Shown piece after piece: positions 26,021 to 38,658 of a DNA stretch of 64,000 nt. The number at the start of each line of letters is the position of its first letter. Positions within the stretch are counted from its first letter, which is position 1. The translations under genes and the position numbers were made by a program. The notes under the pieces were generated by a model that had not been told where the DNA came from, searched no databases, and worked only from the letters and a program-made list of their open reading frames with translations. Source of the DNA: Duganella aceris (GTDB lineage: Bacteria; Pseudomonadota; Gammaproteobacteria; Burkholderiales; Burkholderiaceae_D); NCBI RefSeq assembly GCF_011090165.1, contig NZ_JAADJT010000016.1, forward strand, positions 1 through 64,000. The letters run 5' to 3'.

Positions 26021-27688
26021 TCAATGGGCGCTGGCTCCCGCCGCGCCGATGCCGGTCTCGGAACGCATCTGCTGCGCTTCGTAGCCGGCGCGGTCGATGC
26101 GCGCGCGCGGGCTCTTGTCGAGCACCGAGAACAGCCAGATGCCGATGAAACCGGCCGGCATCGAGAAGATCGCCGGCGAGGCGTACGGGAACAGCGCGTC
26201 GGCATGACCCAGCACGTCGACCCACACCGACTTCGACACCACCGTCAGCACCACGGCGGAGATCAGGCCGATGAAGCCGCCGACGGTGGCGCCGCGCGTG
26301 GTGCAGTCTTTCCACAGCACCGACATGAACAGCACCGGGAAGTTGGCCGAGGCGGCGATGGCGAACGCCAGCGACACCATGAACGCGATGTTCTGCTTCT
26401 CGAACACGATGCCCAGCACCACGGCGACGATGCCCAGCGCGATGGTGGTGATACGCGACACCTTCAATTCGCTGGCGCCGGTGGCCTTGCCTTTCTTGAA
26501 CACGGTGGCGTACAGATCGTGCGACACGGCCGAGGCGCCGGACAGCGTCAGGCCGGCGACCACCGCGAGGATAGTGGCGAAGGCCACGGCCGAGATGAAG
26601 CCGAGGAAGACGTTGCCGCCGACCGCCTTGGCCAGGTGGATCGCCGCCATGTTGTTCCCGCCCAGCAGTTTGCCGGCGGCGTCCTTGAACTCCGGATTGG
26701 TGCTGACCAGGACGATGGCTCCGAAGCCGATGATGAAGGTCAGGATGTAGAAGTAGGCGATCCAGGTGGTGGCCCAGAACACCGACTTGCGCGCTTCCTT
26801 CGCGCTCGGCACGGTGAAGAAGCGCATCAGGATGTGCGGCAGGCCGGCGGTGCCGAACATCAGCGCCATGCCGAACGAGATCGCCGACACCGGATCCTTG
26901 ATGAAGGTGCCCGGTCCCATGATCTCTTCCTTCTTGGTGTGCACTTCAACCGCCTTGGCGAACAACGCCTCCGGGCTGAAATTGAACTGCGCCAGCACCA
27001 CCACCGCCATGAAGGTGGCGCCGCCGAGCAGCATCACCGCCTTGATGATCTGTACCCAGGTGGTGGCGGTCATGCCGCCGAACAGCACGTACACCATCAT
27101 CAATGTACCGACCAGCACCACCGCGATCCAGTATTCGAGACCGAACAGCAGCTTGATCAACTGGCCGGCGCCGACCATCTGCGCGATCAGGTAGAAGGCC
27201 ACCACCACCAGCGTGCCGGAAGCGGAGAAGATGCGGATCGGCGCCTGCTTGAAGCGGTAGGCGGCGACGTCGGCGAAGGTGAAGCGGCCCAGGTTGCGCA
27301 GGCGCTCCGCCATCAGGAAGGTGATCACCGGCCAGCCGACCAGGAAGCCGATGGCGTAGATCAGGCCATCGTAGCCGTTCAGGAACACCGACGCGGAAAT
27401 GCCGAGGAAGGATGCCGCCGACATGAAGTCGCCGGCGATCGCCAGGCCGTTCTGGAAACCGGTGATGCCGCCGCCGGCGTTGTAGAAATCGGCCGCCGAT
27501 TTGGTCTTGGCCGCGGCCCATTTGGTGACGAACAGCGTGAACACGACGAACACGGCGAACATGGTGATCGCGGTCCAGTTGGTGGGCTGGCGCACCGCCT
27601 GGCCCAGGTCCGCGCCGGCGGCCAGCACGGCGCCGCTTGCGACGGCCAGCAGCGTCAGCGCGGCCAGCTTGCCCGGTGCGGCGCTCAT
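26021..27688 (-). CDS. actP: ActP-type monocarboxylate:cation symporter (SSS family)
   Basis: Sodium:solute symporter of 555 aa with about 13 membrane segments and a cleavable-looking N-terminal segment. ActP-like stretches: DFYNAGGGITGFQNGLAIAGDFMSAASFLGI, YLIAQMVGAGQL, GGMTATTWVQIIKA and GTAGLPHILMRFFTVP. Family members take up acetate and related acids such as propionate or glycolate. It overlaps the DUF485 gene by 4 bp and lies downstream of the prp genes on the same strand, so propionate may be a main substrate here. Confidence 0.92.
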   Translation of the reverse strand: MSAAPGKLAALTLLAVASGAVLAAGADLGQAVRQPTNWTAITMFAVFVVFTLFVTKWAAAKTKSAADFYNAGGGITGFQNGLAIAGDFMSAASFLGISASVFLNGYDGLIYAIGFLVGWPVITFLMAERLRNLGRFTFADVAAYRFKQAPIRIFSASGTLVVVAFYLIAQMVGAGQLIKLLFGLEYWIAVVLVGTLMMVYVLFGGMTATTWVQIIKAVMLLGGATFMAVVVLAQFNFSPEALFAKAVEVHTKKEEIMGPGTFIKDPVSAISFGMALMFGTAGLPHILMRFFTVPSAKEARKSVFWATTWIAYFYILTFIIGFGAIVLVSTNPEFKDAAGKLLGGNNMAAIHLAKAVGGNVFLGFISAVAFATILAVVAGLTLSGASAVSHDLYATVFKKGKATGASELKVSRITTIALGIVAVVLGIVFEKQNIAFMVSLAFAIAASANFPVLFMSVLWKDCTTRGATVGGFIGLISAVVLTVVSKSVWVDVLGHADALFPYASPAIFSMPAGFIGIWLFSVLDKSPRARIDRAGYEAQQMRSETGIGAAGASAH

Positions 27689-27993
27689 GCTTTCACCCGC
27701 TCTTGAATCGCGTGGGTCAGTTCGTCGTACTGCTTGTTGGCGCGGCGGACGTACAACCCGGTGATGAGCACCGTGAACACGATCACGAACAGGCCGATCG
27801 GCATACCCCAGGTCATCACGCCGGCGCCGGTTTTCGCGGCGAGGAATTCTTTATCGAAAGCGATCAGCAGGATGTAGCCGTAGTAGACCACCATCATGGC
27901 GCCGGTCAGCGCCCAGCCGAAGCGGGAGCGCGTCTTGACCAGCTTATGGTAGTTCGGGTCGCCCTTGATCTTTTGAACCAAATCGTCATGCAT
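27685..27993 (-). CDS. DUF485 membrane protein (YjcH-like)
   Basis: Protein of 102 aa with two membrane segments (about 31-50 and 66-88), the constant small partner of ActP-type symporters. AGGAGA precedes the ATG, and the gene overlaps actP by 4 bp. Its exact role is unknown. The 69-bp gap to the prpE stop contains a CCGCGAG/CTCGCGG inverted repeat (28031-28037 and 28056-28062) without a strong T-run, so read-through from prpE is possible. Confidence 0.9.
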   Translation of the reverse strand: MHDDLVQKIKGDPNYHKLVKTRSRFGWALTGAMMVVYYGYILLIAFDKEFLAAKTGAGVMTWGMPIGLFVIVFTVLITGLYVRRANKQYDELTHAIQERVKA

Positions 27994-28062
27994 TGTGTAT
28001 GTCTCCTGTTATAAGTGCATACACAATAGACCGCGAGACTTACCCGCCCCTTACGCTCGCGG

Positions 28063-29952
<1,890 letters not shown>

Positions 29953-29972
29953 GTCTCCTCCGTTTCGGTATC

Positions 29973-31163
29973 TTAGAACGAGTCGCCGGGCACGCGTACC
30001 CAGCCTTCCATCAGCACCCGCGCGCTGCGGCTCATGACCGCTTTTGTCACGCTCCACTCGCCGTTATGCTGCGTCGCCTGCGCGCCGACCCGCAAGGTGC
30101 CGGACGGATGGCCGAAGCGCACCGCGTCGCGTTCACCGCCGCCGGCCGCCAGGTTGACCAGCGTGCCGGGAATCGCCGCCGCAGTGCCGATCGCCACCGC
30201 CGCCGTGCCCATCATCGCGTGGTGCAGCTTACCCATCGACATGGCGCGCACCAGCAGATCGACGTCGGTGGCGCCGACCTCCTTGCCGCTGGACGAGGTG
30301 TACGGCGCCGGCTTGGCGACGAAGGCCACCTTCGGCGTATGCTGGCGCGTGGCCGCGTCGTCGATGTGCGAAATCAATCCCATGCGCAGCGCACCGTGGG
30401 CGCGTATCAGCTCGAAGCGCGCCAATGCTTTCGGATCGCTGTTGATGGCGTCCTGCAGTTCGGTGCCGGTGTAGCCGATGTCTTCGGCGTTGACGAAGAT
30501 GGTCGGGATGCCGGCGTTGATCATGGTCGCCTTCATCGTGCCGACGCCGGGGACTTCCAGGTCGTCGACCAGTTGGCCGGTCGGGAACATCGCGCCGCCA
30601 CCGCCCTCTTCCTCAGCCGCCGGATCCATGAACTCCAACATGACTTCGGCCGCCGGGAAGGTCACGCCATCGAGCTCGAAGTCACCGGTCTCCTGCACCT
30701 CGCCGTTGCTGATCGGGATGTGGGCGATGATGGTCTTGCCGATGTTGGCCTGCCATACGCGCACCACGGCGATGCCGTCCTGCGGAACGCGCGCGGCGTC
30801 GACCAGGCCGCCGCTGATGGCGAAGGCGCCGACCGCCGCCGACAGGTTGCCGCAGTTGCCGCTCCAGTCGACGAAGGATTTATCGATCGAGACCTGGCCG
30901 AACAGATAATCGACGTCGTGGTCGGGCCGCTCGCTCTTCGACAGGATCACGGTCTTGCTGGTGCTGGAGGTGGCCCCGCCCATGCCGTCGATCTGCTTGC
31001 CGTAGGGGTCGGGGCTGCCGATCACGCGCAGCAGCAGCGCGTCGCGCGCGCCGCCAGGCTGTTGCGCCGCCGGCGGCAGATCCTGCAGGCGGAAGAACAC
31101 GCCCTTGCTGGTGCCGCCGCGCATATAGGTGGCGGGGATTTTGATTTGCGGTGCATGTGCCAT
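29973..31163 (-). CDS. prpF: 2-methylaconitate cis-trans isomerase PrpF
   Basis: Protein of 396 aa of the diaminopimelate-epimerase fold, the partner needed with AcnD. Typical stretches: IPATYMRGGTSKGVFF, GGATSSTSKTVIL, DWSGNCGNLSAAVGAFAI (with the conserved Cys) and MGKLHHAMMGTAAVAI. It isomerises the AcnD product so that the common aconitase can hydrate it. It begins 2 bp after the acnD stop and is followed by prpE. Confidence 0.95.
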   Translation of the reverse strand: MAHAPQIKIPATYMRGGTSKGVFFRLQDLPPAAQQPGGARDALLLRVIGSPDPYGKQIDGMGGATSSTSKTVILSKSERPDHDVDYLFGQVSIDKSFVDWSGNCGNLSAAVGAFAISGGLVDAARVPQDGIAVVRVWQANIGKTIIAHIPISNGEVQETGDFELDGVTFPAAEVMLEFMDPAAEEEGGGGAMFPTGQLVDDLEVPGVGTMKATMINAGIPTIFVNAEDIGYTGTELQDAINSDPKALARFELIRAHGALRMGLISHIDDAATRQHTPKVAFVAKPAPYTSSSGKEVGATDVDLLVRAMSMGKLHHAMMGTAAVAIGTAAAIPGTLVNLAAGGGERDAVRFGHPSGTLRVGAQATQHNGEWSVTKAVMSRSARVLMEGWVRVPGDSF

Positions 31164-31165
31164 GA

Positions 31166-33763
31166 TTAAGCCGCCTTCACGGATTCAAGGAAATCCTGCG
31201 CGAAGCGTTGCAGCACGCCGCCCGCTTCGTAGATCGACACTTCCTCCGCCGTATCGAGACGGCAGGTCACCGGCACGTGCACACGCTCGCCGTTGCGGCG
31301 GTTGACCACCAGCGTCAGCGTCGAACGCGGCGTGCGTTCGCCGAGCACGTCGTAGGTCTCGGTGCCGTCCAGCGCCAGCGTCAGGCGGTTGACGCCCGGC
31401 TGGAACTCCAGCGGCAGCACGCCCATGCCGACCAGGTTGGTGCGGTGAATGCGCTCGAAGCCTTCGGCCACGATCGCCTCCACGCCCGCCAGTCGTACGC
31501 CCTTGGCCGCCCAGTCCCGCGACGAACCCTGGCCGTAGTCGGCGCCCGCAATGACGATCAGCGACTGCTTGCGTTCCATGTAGGTCTCGATGGCTTCCCA
31601 CATGCGCGTCACGCTGCCTTCCGGCTCCACGCGCGCGAGCGAACCGGCTTTGACCTTGCCGTCGGCATCGCGCACCATCTCGTTCTTCAGCGTCGGATTG
31701 GCGAAGGTGGCGCGTTGCGCGGTCAGATGGTCGCCGCGATGGGTGGCATAGGAATTGAAATCCTCTTCCGGCAAACCCATTTTCGCCAGATACTCGCCGG
31801 CCGCGCTGTTCAACATGATGGCGTTCGACGGCGACAGGTGATCGGTGGTGATGTTATCGCCCAGCAGCGCCAGCGGCCGCATGCCCTTCAGCGGACGCGC
31901 GCCGGCCAGCGCGCCTTCCCAGTAAGGCGGACGGCGGATATAGGTGGTCTGCGGACGCCAGTCGTACAGCGGGCTGACTTTCAGGCCGTCGTCCGCCTGC
32001 TTGGCGAACATCGGGATGTAGACCTTGTTGTACTGCGCAGGTTTGACGCTGGACGCGACCAGCGCATCGATCTCTTCGTCGCTCGGCCAGATGTCCTTCA
32101 GCGTGACCGGCTGGCCGTTGGCGTCGATGCCCAGCACGTCCTTCTCGATATCGAAGCGGATGGTGCCGGCGATGGCGTAGGCCACCACCAGCGGCGGCGA
32201 CGCCAGGAAGGCTTGCTTGGCATACGGGTGGATGCGGCCGTCGAAGTTGCGGTTGCCGGACAGGACGGCGGTCGCGTACAGGTCGCGGGCTATGACTTCC
32301 TTCTGGATCGCCGGATCGAGCGCGCCGGACATGCCGTTGCAGGTGGTGCAGGCGTAGGCCACCACGCCGAAGCCCAGCTGCTCCAGCTCGGACATCAAGC
32401 CGGCTTCTTCGAGATACAGCGTCACCGTCTTGGAGCCCGGCGCCAGCGAGCTTTTCACCCACGGCTTGCGCGTCAGGCCGCGCGCGTTGGCGTTACGCGC
32501 CAGCAGGCCGGCAGCGATCATGTTGCGCGGGTTGTTGGTGTTGGTGCAGCTGGTGATGGCGGCGATGATGCAAGCGCCGTCCGGCATCAGGCCCGGCTCA
32601 TTCTCGACCACGCCGCTGATGCCGCGCGCGGCCAGCTCGGAAGTCGGCACGCGGTTGTGCGGGTTCGACGGACCGGCGATGGTGCGCACCACCGACGACA
32701 GGTCGAAGCTCAACACACGCTCATACTCGGCGGTCTTGAGCGCATCGGCCCACAGGCCGGTTTCCTTCGCATAGGTCTCGACCAGCTTGACCAGCGCGTC
32801 GTCGCGGCCGGTCAGCTTCAGGTACTTGATGGTCTGCTCGTCGATGAAGAACATCGCGGCGGTGGAGCCGTATTCGGGCGCCATGTTGGAGATCGTGGCG
32901 CGGTCGCCCAGCGTCAGGTGCGATGCGCCCGCGCCGAAGAATTCCAGGTACGAAGACACGACCTTCTGCTTGCGCAGGAATTCGGTCAGCGCCAGCACCG
33001 TGTCGGTGGCGGTGATGCCCGGCTGCGGTTTGCCGGTCAGCTCGACACCGATGATGTCCGGCAGCCGCATCCACGAGGCGCGGCCCAGCATCACGCTTTC
33101 CGCTTCCAGGCCGCCGACGCCGATGGCGATCACGCCCAGCGCATCGACCATCGGCGTGTGCGAGTCGGTGCCGACCAGCGTGTCCGGGAAGGCCACGCCG
33201 TCGACGGCTTGAATGACAGGCGACATGCGCTCCAAATTGATCTGGTGCAGGATGCCGTTACCCGGCGGGATCACGTCGACGTTCTTGAACGCCTTCTTGG
33301 TCCAGTTGATGAAATCGAAGCGGTCTTCGTTGCGGCGGTCTTCGATGACGCGGTTCTTGTCGAAGGCATCGGGATCGAAGCCGCCGCACTCCACCGCCAG
33401 CGAGTGGTCGACCACCAGTTGGGTCGGCACCACCGGATTGACCAGCGCCGGATCGCCGCCTTGCAGCGCGATGGCGTCGCGCAGGCCGGCCAGATCGACC
33501 AGCGCGGTCTGGCCGAGGATGTCGTGGCACACCACGCGCGCCGGGAACCATGGGAAGTCCAGGTCGCGCTTGCGCTCGATCAGCTGCGACAGCGAGGCGT
33601 TCAGCGTCGCCGGATCGCAGCGGCGCACCAGGTTCTCGGCCAGCACGCGCGAGGTGTACGGCAGTTTCGACCAGGCGCCTGGCTGGATCGCGTCGACGGC
33701 TTCACGCGCGTCGAAGTAGTCTAGCTGGGTGCCCGGCAAGGGCTTGCGGAATTGGGTATTCAT
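31166..33763 (-). CDS. acnD: Fe/S-dependent 2-methylcitrate dehydratase AcnD
   Basis: Aconitase-family enzyme of 865 aa that dehydrates 2-methylcitrate. It begins MNTQFRKPLPGTQLDYFDAR as in AcnD. Cluster cysteines lie in AAITSCTNTNNPRNM and in YACTTCNGMSGALDP. Other aconitase motifs are VGTDSHTPMVDALGV and GADYGQGSSRDWAAKG. Its presence with PrpF, rather than PrpD, defines the AcnD variant of the methylcitrate cycle common in betaproteobacteria. Confidence 0.95.
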   Translation of the reverse strand: MNTQFRKPLPGTQLDYFDAREAVDAIQPGAWSKLPYTSRVLAENLVRRCDPATLNASLSQLIERKRDLDFPWFPARVVCHDILGQTALVDLAGLRDAIALQGGDPALVNPVVPTQLVVDHSLAVECGGFDPDAFDKNRVIEDRRNEDRFDFINWTKKAFKNVDVIPPGNGILHQINLERMSPVIQAVDGVAFPDTLVGTDSHTPMVDALGVIAIGVGGLEAESVMLGRASWMRLPDIIGVELTGKPQPGITATDTVLALTEFLRKQKVVSSYLEFFGAGASHLTLGDRATISNMAPEYGSTAAMFFIDEQTIKYLKLTGRDDALVKLVETYAKETGLWADALKTAEYERVLSFDLSSVVRTIAGPSNPHNRVPTSELAARGISGVVENEPGLMPDGACIIAAITSCTNTNNPRNMIAAGLLARNANARGLTRKPWVKSSLAPGSKTVTLYLEEAGLMSELEQLGFGVVAYACTTCNGMSGALDPAIQKEVIARDLYATAVLSGNRNFDGRIHPYAKQAFLASPPLVVAYAIAGTIRFDIEKDVLGIDANGQPVTLKDIWPSDEEIDALVASSVKPAQYNKVYIPMFAKQADDGLKVSPLYDWRPQTTYIRRPPYWEGALAGARPLKGMRPLALLGDNITTDHLSPSNAIMLNSAAGEYLAKMGLPEEDFNSYATHRGDHLTAQRATFANPTLKNEMVRDADGKVKAGSLARVEPEGSVTRMWEAIETYMERKQSLIVIAGADYGQGSSRDWAAKGVRLAGVEAIVAEGFERIHRTNLVGMGVLPLEFQPGVNRLTLALDGTETYDVLGERTPRSTLTLVVNRRNGERVHVPVTCRLDTAEEVSIYEAGGVLQRFAQDFLESVKAA

Positions 33764-33765
33764 GA

Positions 33766-34911
33766 TTATTGACGGTCCTTGATCGGGACGAATTTCAGGT
33801 CTTCAGGGCCGACGTAGTTGGCGCTTGGACGAATGATCTTGTTGTCGATGCGCTGCTCGATGATGTGCGCGGCCCAGCCGGACGTGCGCGAGATGACGAA
33901 CAGCGGCGTGAACATCGCGGTCGGCACGCCCATCATGTGGTAAGACACGGCCGAGAACCAGTCCAGGTTCGGGAACATCTTCTTGATGTCCCACATGACG
34001 GTTTCCAGGCGCTCGGCGATGTCGAACATCTTCATCGAGCCGGCTTCCTCGGACAGCTTGCGCGCCACTTCCTTGATGACGACGTTGCGCGGATCGGAGA
34101 TGGTGTACACCGGATGACCGAAGCCGATCACCACTTCCTTGTTGGCGACGCGGTTGCGGATGTCCGCTTCGGCTTCGTCGGGGTTCTCGTAGCGCTTCTG
34201 GATTTCGAAGGCGAATTCGTTGGCGCCGCCGTGTTTCGGACCGCGCAGCGCGCCGATCGCGCCGGTGATGGCGGAGTGGATGTCGGACCCGGTGCCGGCG
34301 ATGACGCGGCTGGTGAAGGTCGAGGCGTTGAACTCGTGTTCCGCGTACAGGATCAGCGAGGTGTGCATCGCCTGCACCCAGCTGTCCGACGGCTTGAAGC
34401 CGTGCAGCAAGTGCAGGAAGTGGCCGCCGATGGAGTCGTCGTCGGTTTCGACCTCGATGCGGCGGCCGTTGTGGCTGAAGTGATACCAGTACAGCAGCAT
34501 CGAACCGAAGGAGGCCATCAGGCGGTCGGCGATGTCGCGCGCGCCGGGGACGTTATGGTCGTCCTTTTCCGGCAGCGTGCAGCCCAGCACCGAGACGCCG
34601 GTGCGCATCACGTCCATCGGGTGCGCGGACGCGGGCAGCGCCTCCAGCGCGGACTTCAGCGATTGCGGCAGGCCGCGCAGCGAACGCAGTTTGGCTTTGT
34701 AGCCGCGCAGTTCGGCGTCGTTCGGCAGTTTGCCGTGCACCAGCAGGTAGGCGATTTCTTCGAACTCGCAGGTGTTGGCGACATCGAGGATGTCGTAGCC
34801 ACGATAGTGCAGGTCGTTGCCGGTCTTGCCGACGGAGCACAGCGCGGTGTTACCAGCGGTGACGCCGGACAGCGCGACGGATTTTTTTGGTTTGAAGGTG
34901 GCTTCGGTCAT
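33766..34911 (-). CDS. prpC: 2-methylcitrate synthase
   Basis: Condenses propionyl-CoA with oxaloacetate; 381 aa, the usual PrpC length. Citrate-synthase motifs are HSLILYAEHEFNASTFTSRV, GALRGPKHGGANEFA and VIGFGHPVYTISDPRN; the N-terminal SVALSGVTAGNTALCSVGKTGNDLHYRGYDI is PrpC-like rather than GltA-like. It starts 15 bp after the prpB stop, with GAGGAGACACC before the ATG, and ends 3 bp before acnD. Confidence 0.96.
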   Translation of the reverse strand: MTEATFKPKKSVALSGVTAGNTALCSVGKTGNDLHYRGYDILDVANTCEFEEIAYLLVHGKLPNDAELRGYKAKLRSLRGLPQSLKSALEALPASAHPMDVMRTGVSVLGCTLPEKDDHNVPGARDIADRLMASFGSMLLYWYHFSHNGRRIEVETDDDSIGGHFLHLLHGFKPSDSWVQAMHTSLILYAEHEFNASTFTSRVIAGTGSDIHSAITGAIGALRGPKHGGANEFAFEIQKRYENPDEAEADIRNRVANKEVVIGFGHPVYTISDPRNVVIKEVARKLSEEAGSMKMFDIAERLETVMWDIKKMFPNLDWFSAVSYHMMGVPTAMFTPLFVISRTSGWAAHIIEQRIDNKIIRPSANYVGPEDLKFVPIKDRQ

Positions 34912-34925
34912 GTTGGTGTCTCCTC

Positions 34926-35825
34926 TTATTTTTTCTGGGCTGAATTTTGAGCTGCAAACAAGGCGTCGAGTTTTTCTTCGAAGCTGTGGTAGTTGATGCG
35001 CTCATACAGCTCGGCGCGAGTCTGCATGGTATCGAGCACGGCCTGCTGCGTGCCGTCGCGGCGGATCGCGCCGTACACGTTTTCCGCCGCCTTGTTCATC
35101 GCGCGGAAGGCCGACAGCGGATAAAGCACCAGGCCCACATCGGCGCCGCGCAACTCGTCCACGGTGAACAGCGGCGTCGAACCGAATTCGGTGATGTTGG
35201 CCAGCACCGGCACCTTCACGGCGGCGGCGAATTTTTTGTACATATCGAGACTGATCATCGCTTCCGGGAAGATCATGTCGGCGCCCGCCTCCACGCAGGC
35301 GACGGCGCGTTCGATCGCGGCGTCCAGTCCTTCCACCGCCAGCGCATCGGTGCGCGCCATGATGACGAATTGGTCGTCGGTGCGCGCGTCGACGGCGGCG
35401 CTGATGCGGTCGACCATTTCCTGCTTGCTGACGATCTCCTTGCCGGGACGATGGCCGCAGCGCTTGGCGCCGACCTGGTCTTCGATGTGCATCGCGGCCG
35501 CGCCGAACTTGATCATCGACTTGACGGTGCGCGCCACGTTGAAGGCGGAGGCGCCGAAGCCGGTGTCGACGTCCACCAGCAGCGGCAGGTCGCACACGTC
35601 GGTGATGCGGCGCACGTCGGTCAGCACGTCGTCCAGACTGGAGATGCCGAGATCCGGCAATCCCAGCGAGCCTGCGGCCACGCCGCCACCCGAAAGATAG
35701 ATCGCCTTGAAGCCGGCGCGCTTGGCCAGCAGCGCGTGATTGGCGTTGATCGCGCCAACCACCTGCAATGGCGATTCTTCCTGGACGGCTTTGCGGAACG
35801 CGGCGCCTGCGGAGTAGTGAGTCAT
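34926..35825 (-). CDS. prpB: 2-methylisocitrate lyase
   Basis: Splits 2-methylisocitrate into pyruvate and succinate; 299 aa. PEP-mutase/isocitrate-lyase fold with LLVDVDTGFGASAFNVART, the catalytic loop KRCGHRPGKEI and FPEAMISLDMYKKFA. First gene of the prp operon, about 35 bp downstream of a sigma-54-type promoter and divergent from prpR. Confidence 0.96.
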   Translation of the reverse strand: MTHYSAGAAFRKAVQEESPLQVVGAINANHALLAKRAGFKAIYLSGGGVAAGSLGLPDLGISSLDDVLTDVRRITDVCDLPLLVDVDTGFGASAFNVARTVKSMIKFGAAAMHIEDQVGAKRCGHRPGKEIVSKQEMVDRISAAVDARTDDQFVIMARTDALAVEGLDAAIERAVACVEAGADMIFPEAMISLDMYKKFAAAVKVPVLANITEFGSTPLFTVDELRGADVGLVLYPLSAFRAMNKAAENVYGAIRRDGTQQAVLDTMQTRAELYERINYHSFEEKLDALFAAQNSAQKK

Positions 35826-35859
35826 ATTGATTGCCTTTCAGTGAAGTTGGACTATCTAG

Positions 35860-35875
35860 TGCAAGCGTCATGCCA
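35860..35875 (-). promoter_or_regulatory. Sigma-54 (RpoN) promoter of the prp operon
   Basis: On the minus strand TGGCATGACGCTTGCA has GG and GC exactly 10 bp apart and matches the TGGCAC-N5-TTGCW consensus at all but one base. It lies 35 bp upstream of prpB, and the divergent regulator PrpR is a sigma-54 activator, so the assignment is well supported. Confidence 0.88.
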
Positions 35876-35927
35876 GAAAGCCATACTATATAAATCAATC
35901 ACTTAGGCCTGCGCCCCGTTGCATCAC

Positions 35928-35941
35928 GTTTCATCTGAAAC
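35928..35941. promoter_or_regulatory. Likely PrpR upstream activating site
   Basis: Perfect inverted repeat GTTTCA-TC-TGAAAC, with a further TGAAAC half-site at 35958-35963 that touches the prpR start codon. It lies about 55-65 bp upstream of the sigma-54 promoter, a usual place for an enhancer-binding activator. It also overlaps the -35-like box of the prpR promoter, so PrpR could limit its own synthesis. Confidence 0.7.
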
Positions 35942-35957
35942 AAAAATGAACTATACT
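35929..35957 (+). promoter_or_regulatory. Candidate prpR promoter
   Basis: TTTCAT (35929-35934) and TATACT (35952-35957) are separated by 17 bp. Transcription would start at about 35964, the A of the prpR ATG. No ribosome-binding sequence is visible between the -10 box and the ATG. Confidence 0.5.
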
Positions 35958-35963
35958 TGAAAC

Positions 35964-37646
<1,683 letters not shown>

Positions 37647-37750
37647 TACCGCTCGTCCCGCGCTGGAAACCGTTCATCAAGAAGCCGTCGCCGTCCCGAC
37701 GGCGTGCCGGTAGCATGGCCTCACTCGCTCAACCAACCCAGAGGCCCACC

Positions 37751-38653
37751 ATGCAACGCTCGCTCATCAACCGCATCGCCACCCTGACCGCCGCCGTAAC
37801 GCTGGCATGCGCCGCATCCACGGCCGCCGCAGCGGCCACAGGCGCCGACGCGCACCCAGCCTTCAAGATCGACGTCACCGGCAAAGGCGCGCCCCTGATC
37901 CTGATCCCCGGCCTGGCCTCCTCCGGCGAAGTATGGAACGGCACGGTGGCGCGCTACTGCGGCGCCGGCGGCAAGTATCAATGTCACGTGCTGACGCTCG
38001 CAGGCTTCGCCGGGCAGCCCGCGATCGACACCCCGCTGCTGCCCGCCGTCGAGCAGCAGCTGAGCGACTACATCGCCGCCAATAAATTCGATCGCCCGAT
38101 CGTGATAGGCCACAGTATGGGCGGCTTCCTCGGCATGAAACTCGCCGCCGATCATCCGGACCAGGTCAGCCGCCTGGTCATCGTCGACAGCCTGCCGGCG
38201 ATGGCGGCCACGCAAATGCCGAGCATCACCGGCGAACAGATGAAGCAAATGGCCGCCGGCATGCGCACCCGCATCCTGGCGCAGGATGCCGCCGCCTACA
38301 AAGTCACCCAGCAGCAGACGCTGCACAGCATGATCACCAAACAGGAAGACATCGACCGCGCCACCGGCTGGGGCGATCGCTCGGACCGCGCCACCGTCGC
38401 CAACTCCATGGCCGAGATGATGGGCGACGACATGCGCCAGCAGATCAGCCGCATCAAGGCGCCGACACTGGTGCTGGGCAGCTGGATCGCCTACAAGGAC
38501 TACGGCGCCAAGCCGATGTTCGAACAGATGTTCAAGAGCCAGTATCAACAGCTGGCCGGCGTCAAAATTGAGCTGGCGGACAACGCCCGCCACTTCATCA
38601 TGTACGACGACGCGGCCTGGATGTATGATCGCATCGACAGCTTCCTGAACTGA
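37751..38653 (+). CDS. Alpha/beta hydrolase, exported
   Basis: Protein of 300 aa with a signal peptide (MQRSLINRIATLTAAVTLAC... to about residue 28) and an alpha/beta hydrolase fold. Oxyanion region is LILIPGLASSGEVWNG, the nucleophile elbow VIGHSMGGFLGMKLA (catalytic Ser), and the C-terminal His is in DNARHFIMYDD. ATG 37751 has AGAGG just upstream; ATG 37714 is less likely. It is 5 bp upstream of a LytS-type kinase on the same strand and may be co-transcribed with it. The substrate is unknown. Confidence 0.88.
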   Translation: MQRSLINRIATLTAAVTLACAASTAAAAATGADAHPAFKIDVTGKGAPLILIPGLASSGEVWNGTVARYCGAGGKYQCHVLTLAGFAGQPAIDTPLLPAVEQQLSDYIAANKFDRPIVIGHSMGGFLGMKLAADHPDQVSRLVIVDSLPAMAATQMPSITGEQMKQMAAGMRTRILAQDAAAYKVTQQQTLHSMITKQEDIDRATGWGDRSDRATVANSMAEMMGDDMRQQISRIKAPTLVLGSWIAYKDYGAKPMFEQMFKSQYQQLAGVKIELADNARHFIMYDDAAWMYDRIDSFLN

Positions 38654-38658
38654 TCATC

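Noticed and set aside
28031..28062. CCGCGAG/CTCGCGG repeat after prpE as an operon terminator.
   Set aside because: Loop of 18 nt and no T-run; read-through into DUF485-actP seems as likely, so it is mentioned only within the DUF485 entry.
31208..33724. 838-aa plus-strand open frame opposite acnD.
   Set aside because: Shadow frame; acnD on the other strand has all aconitase motifs.
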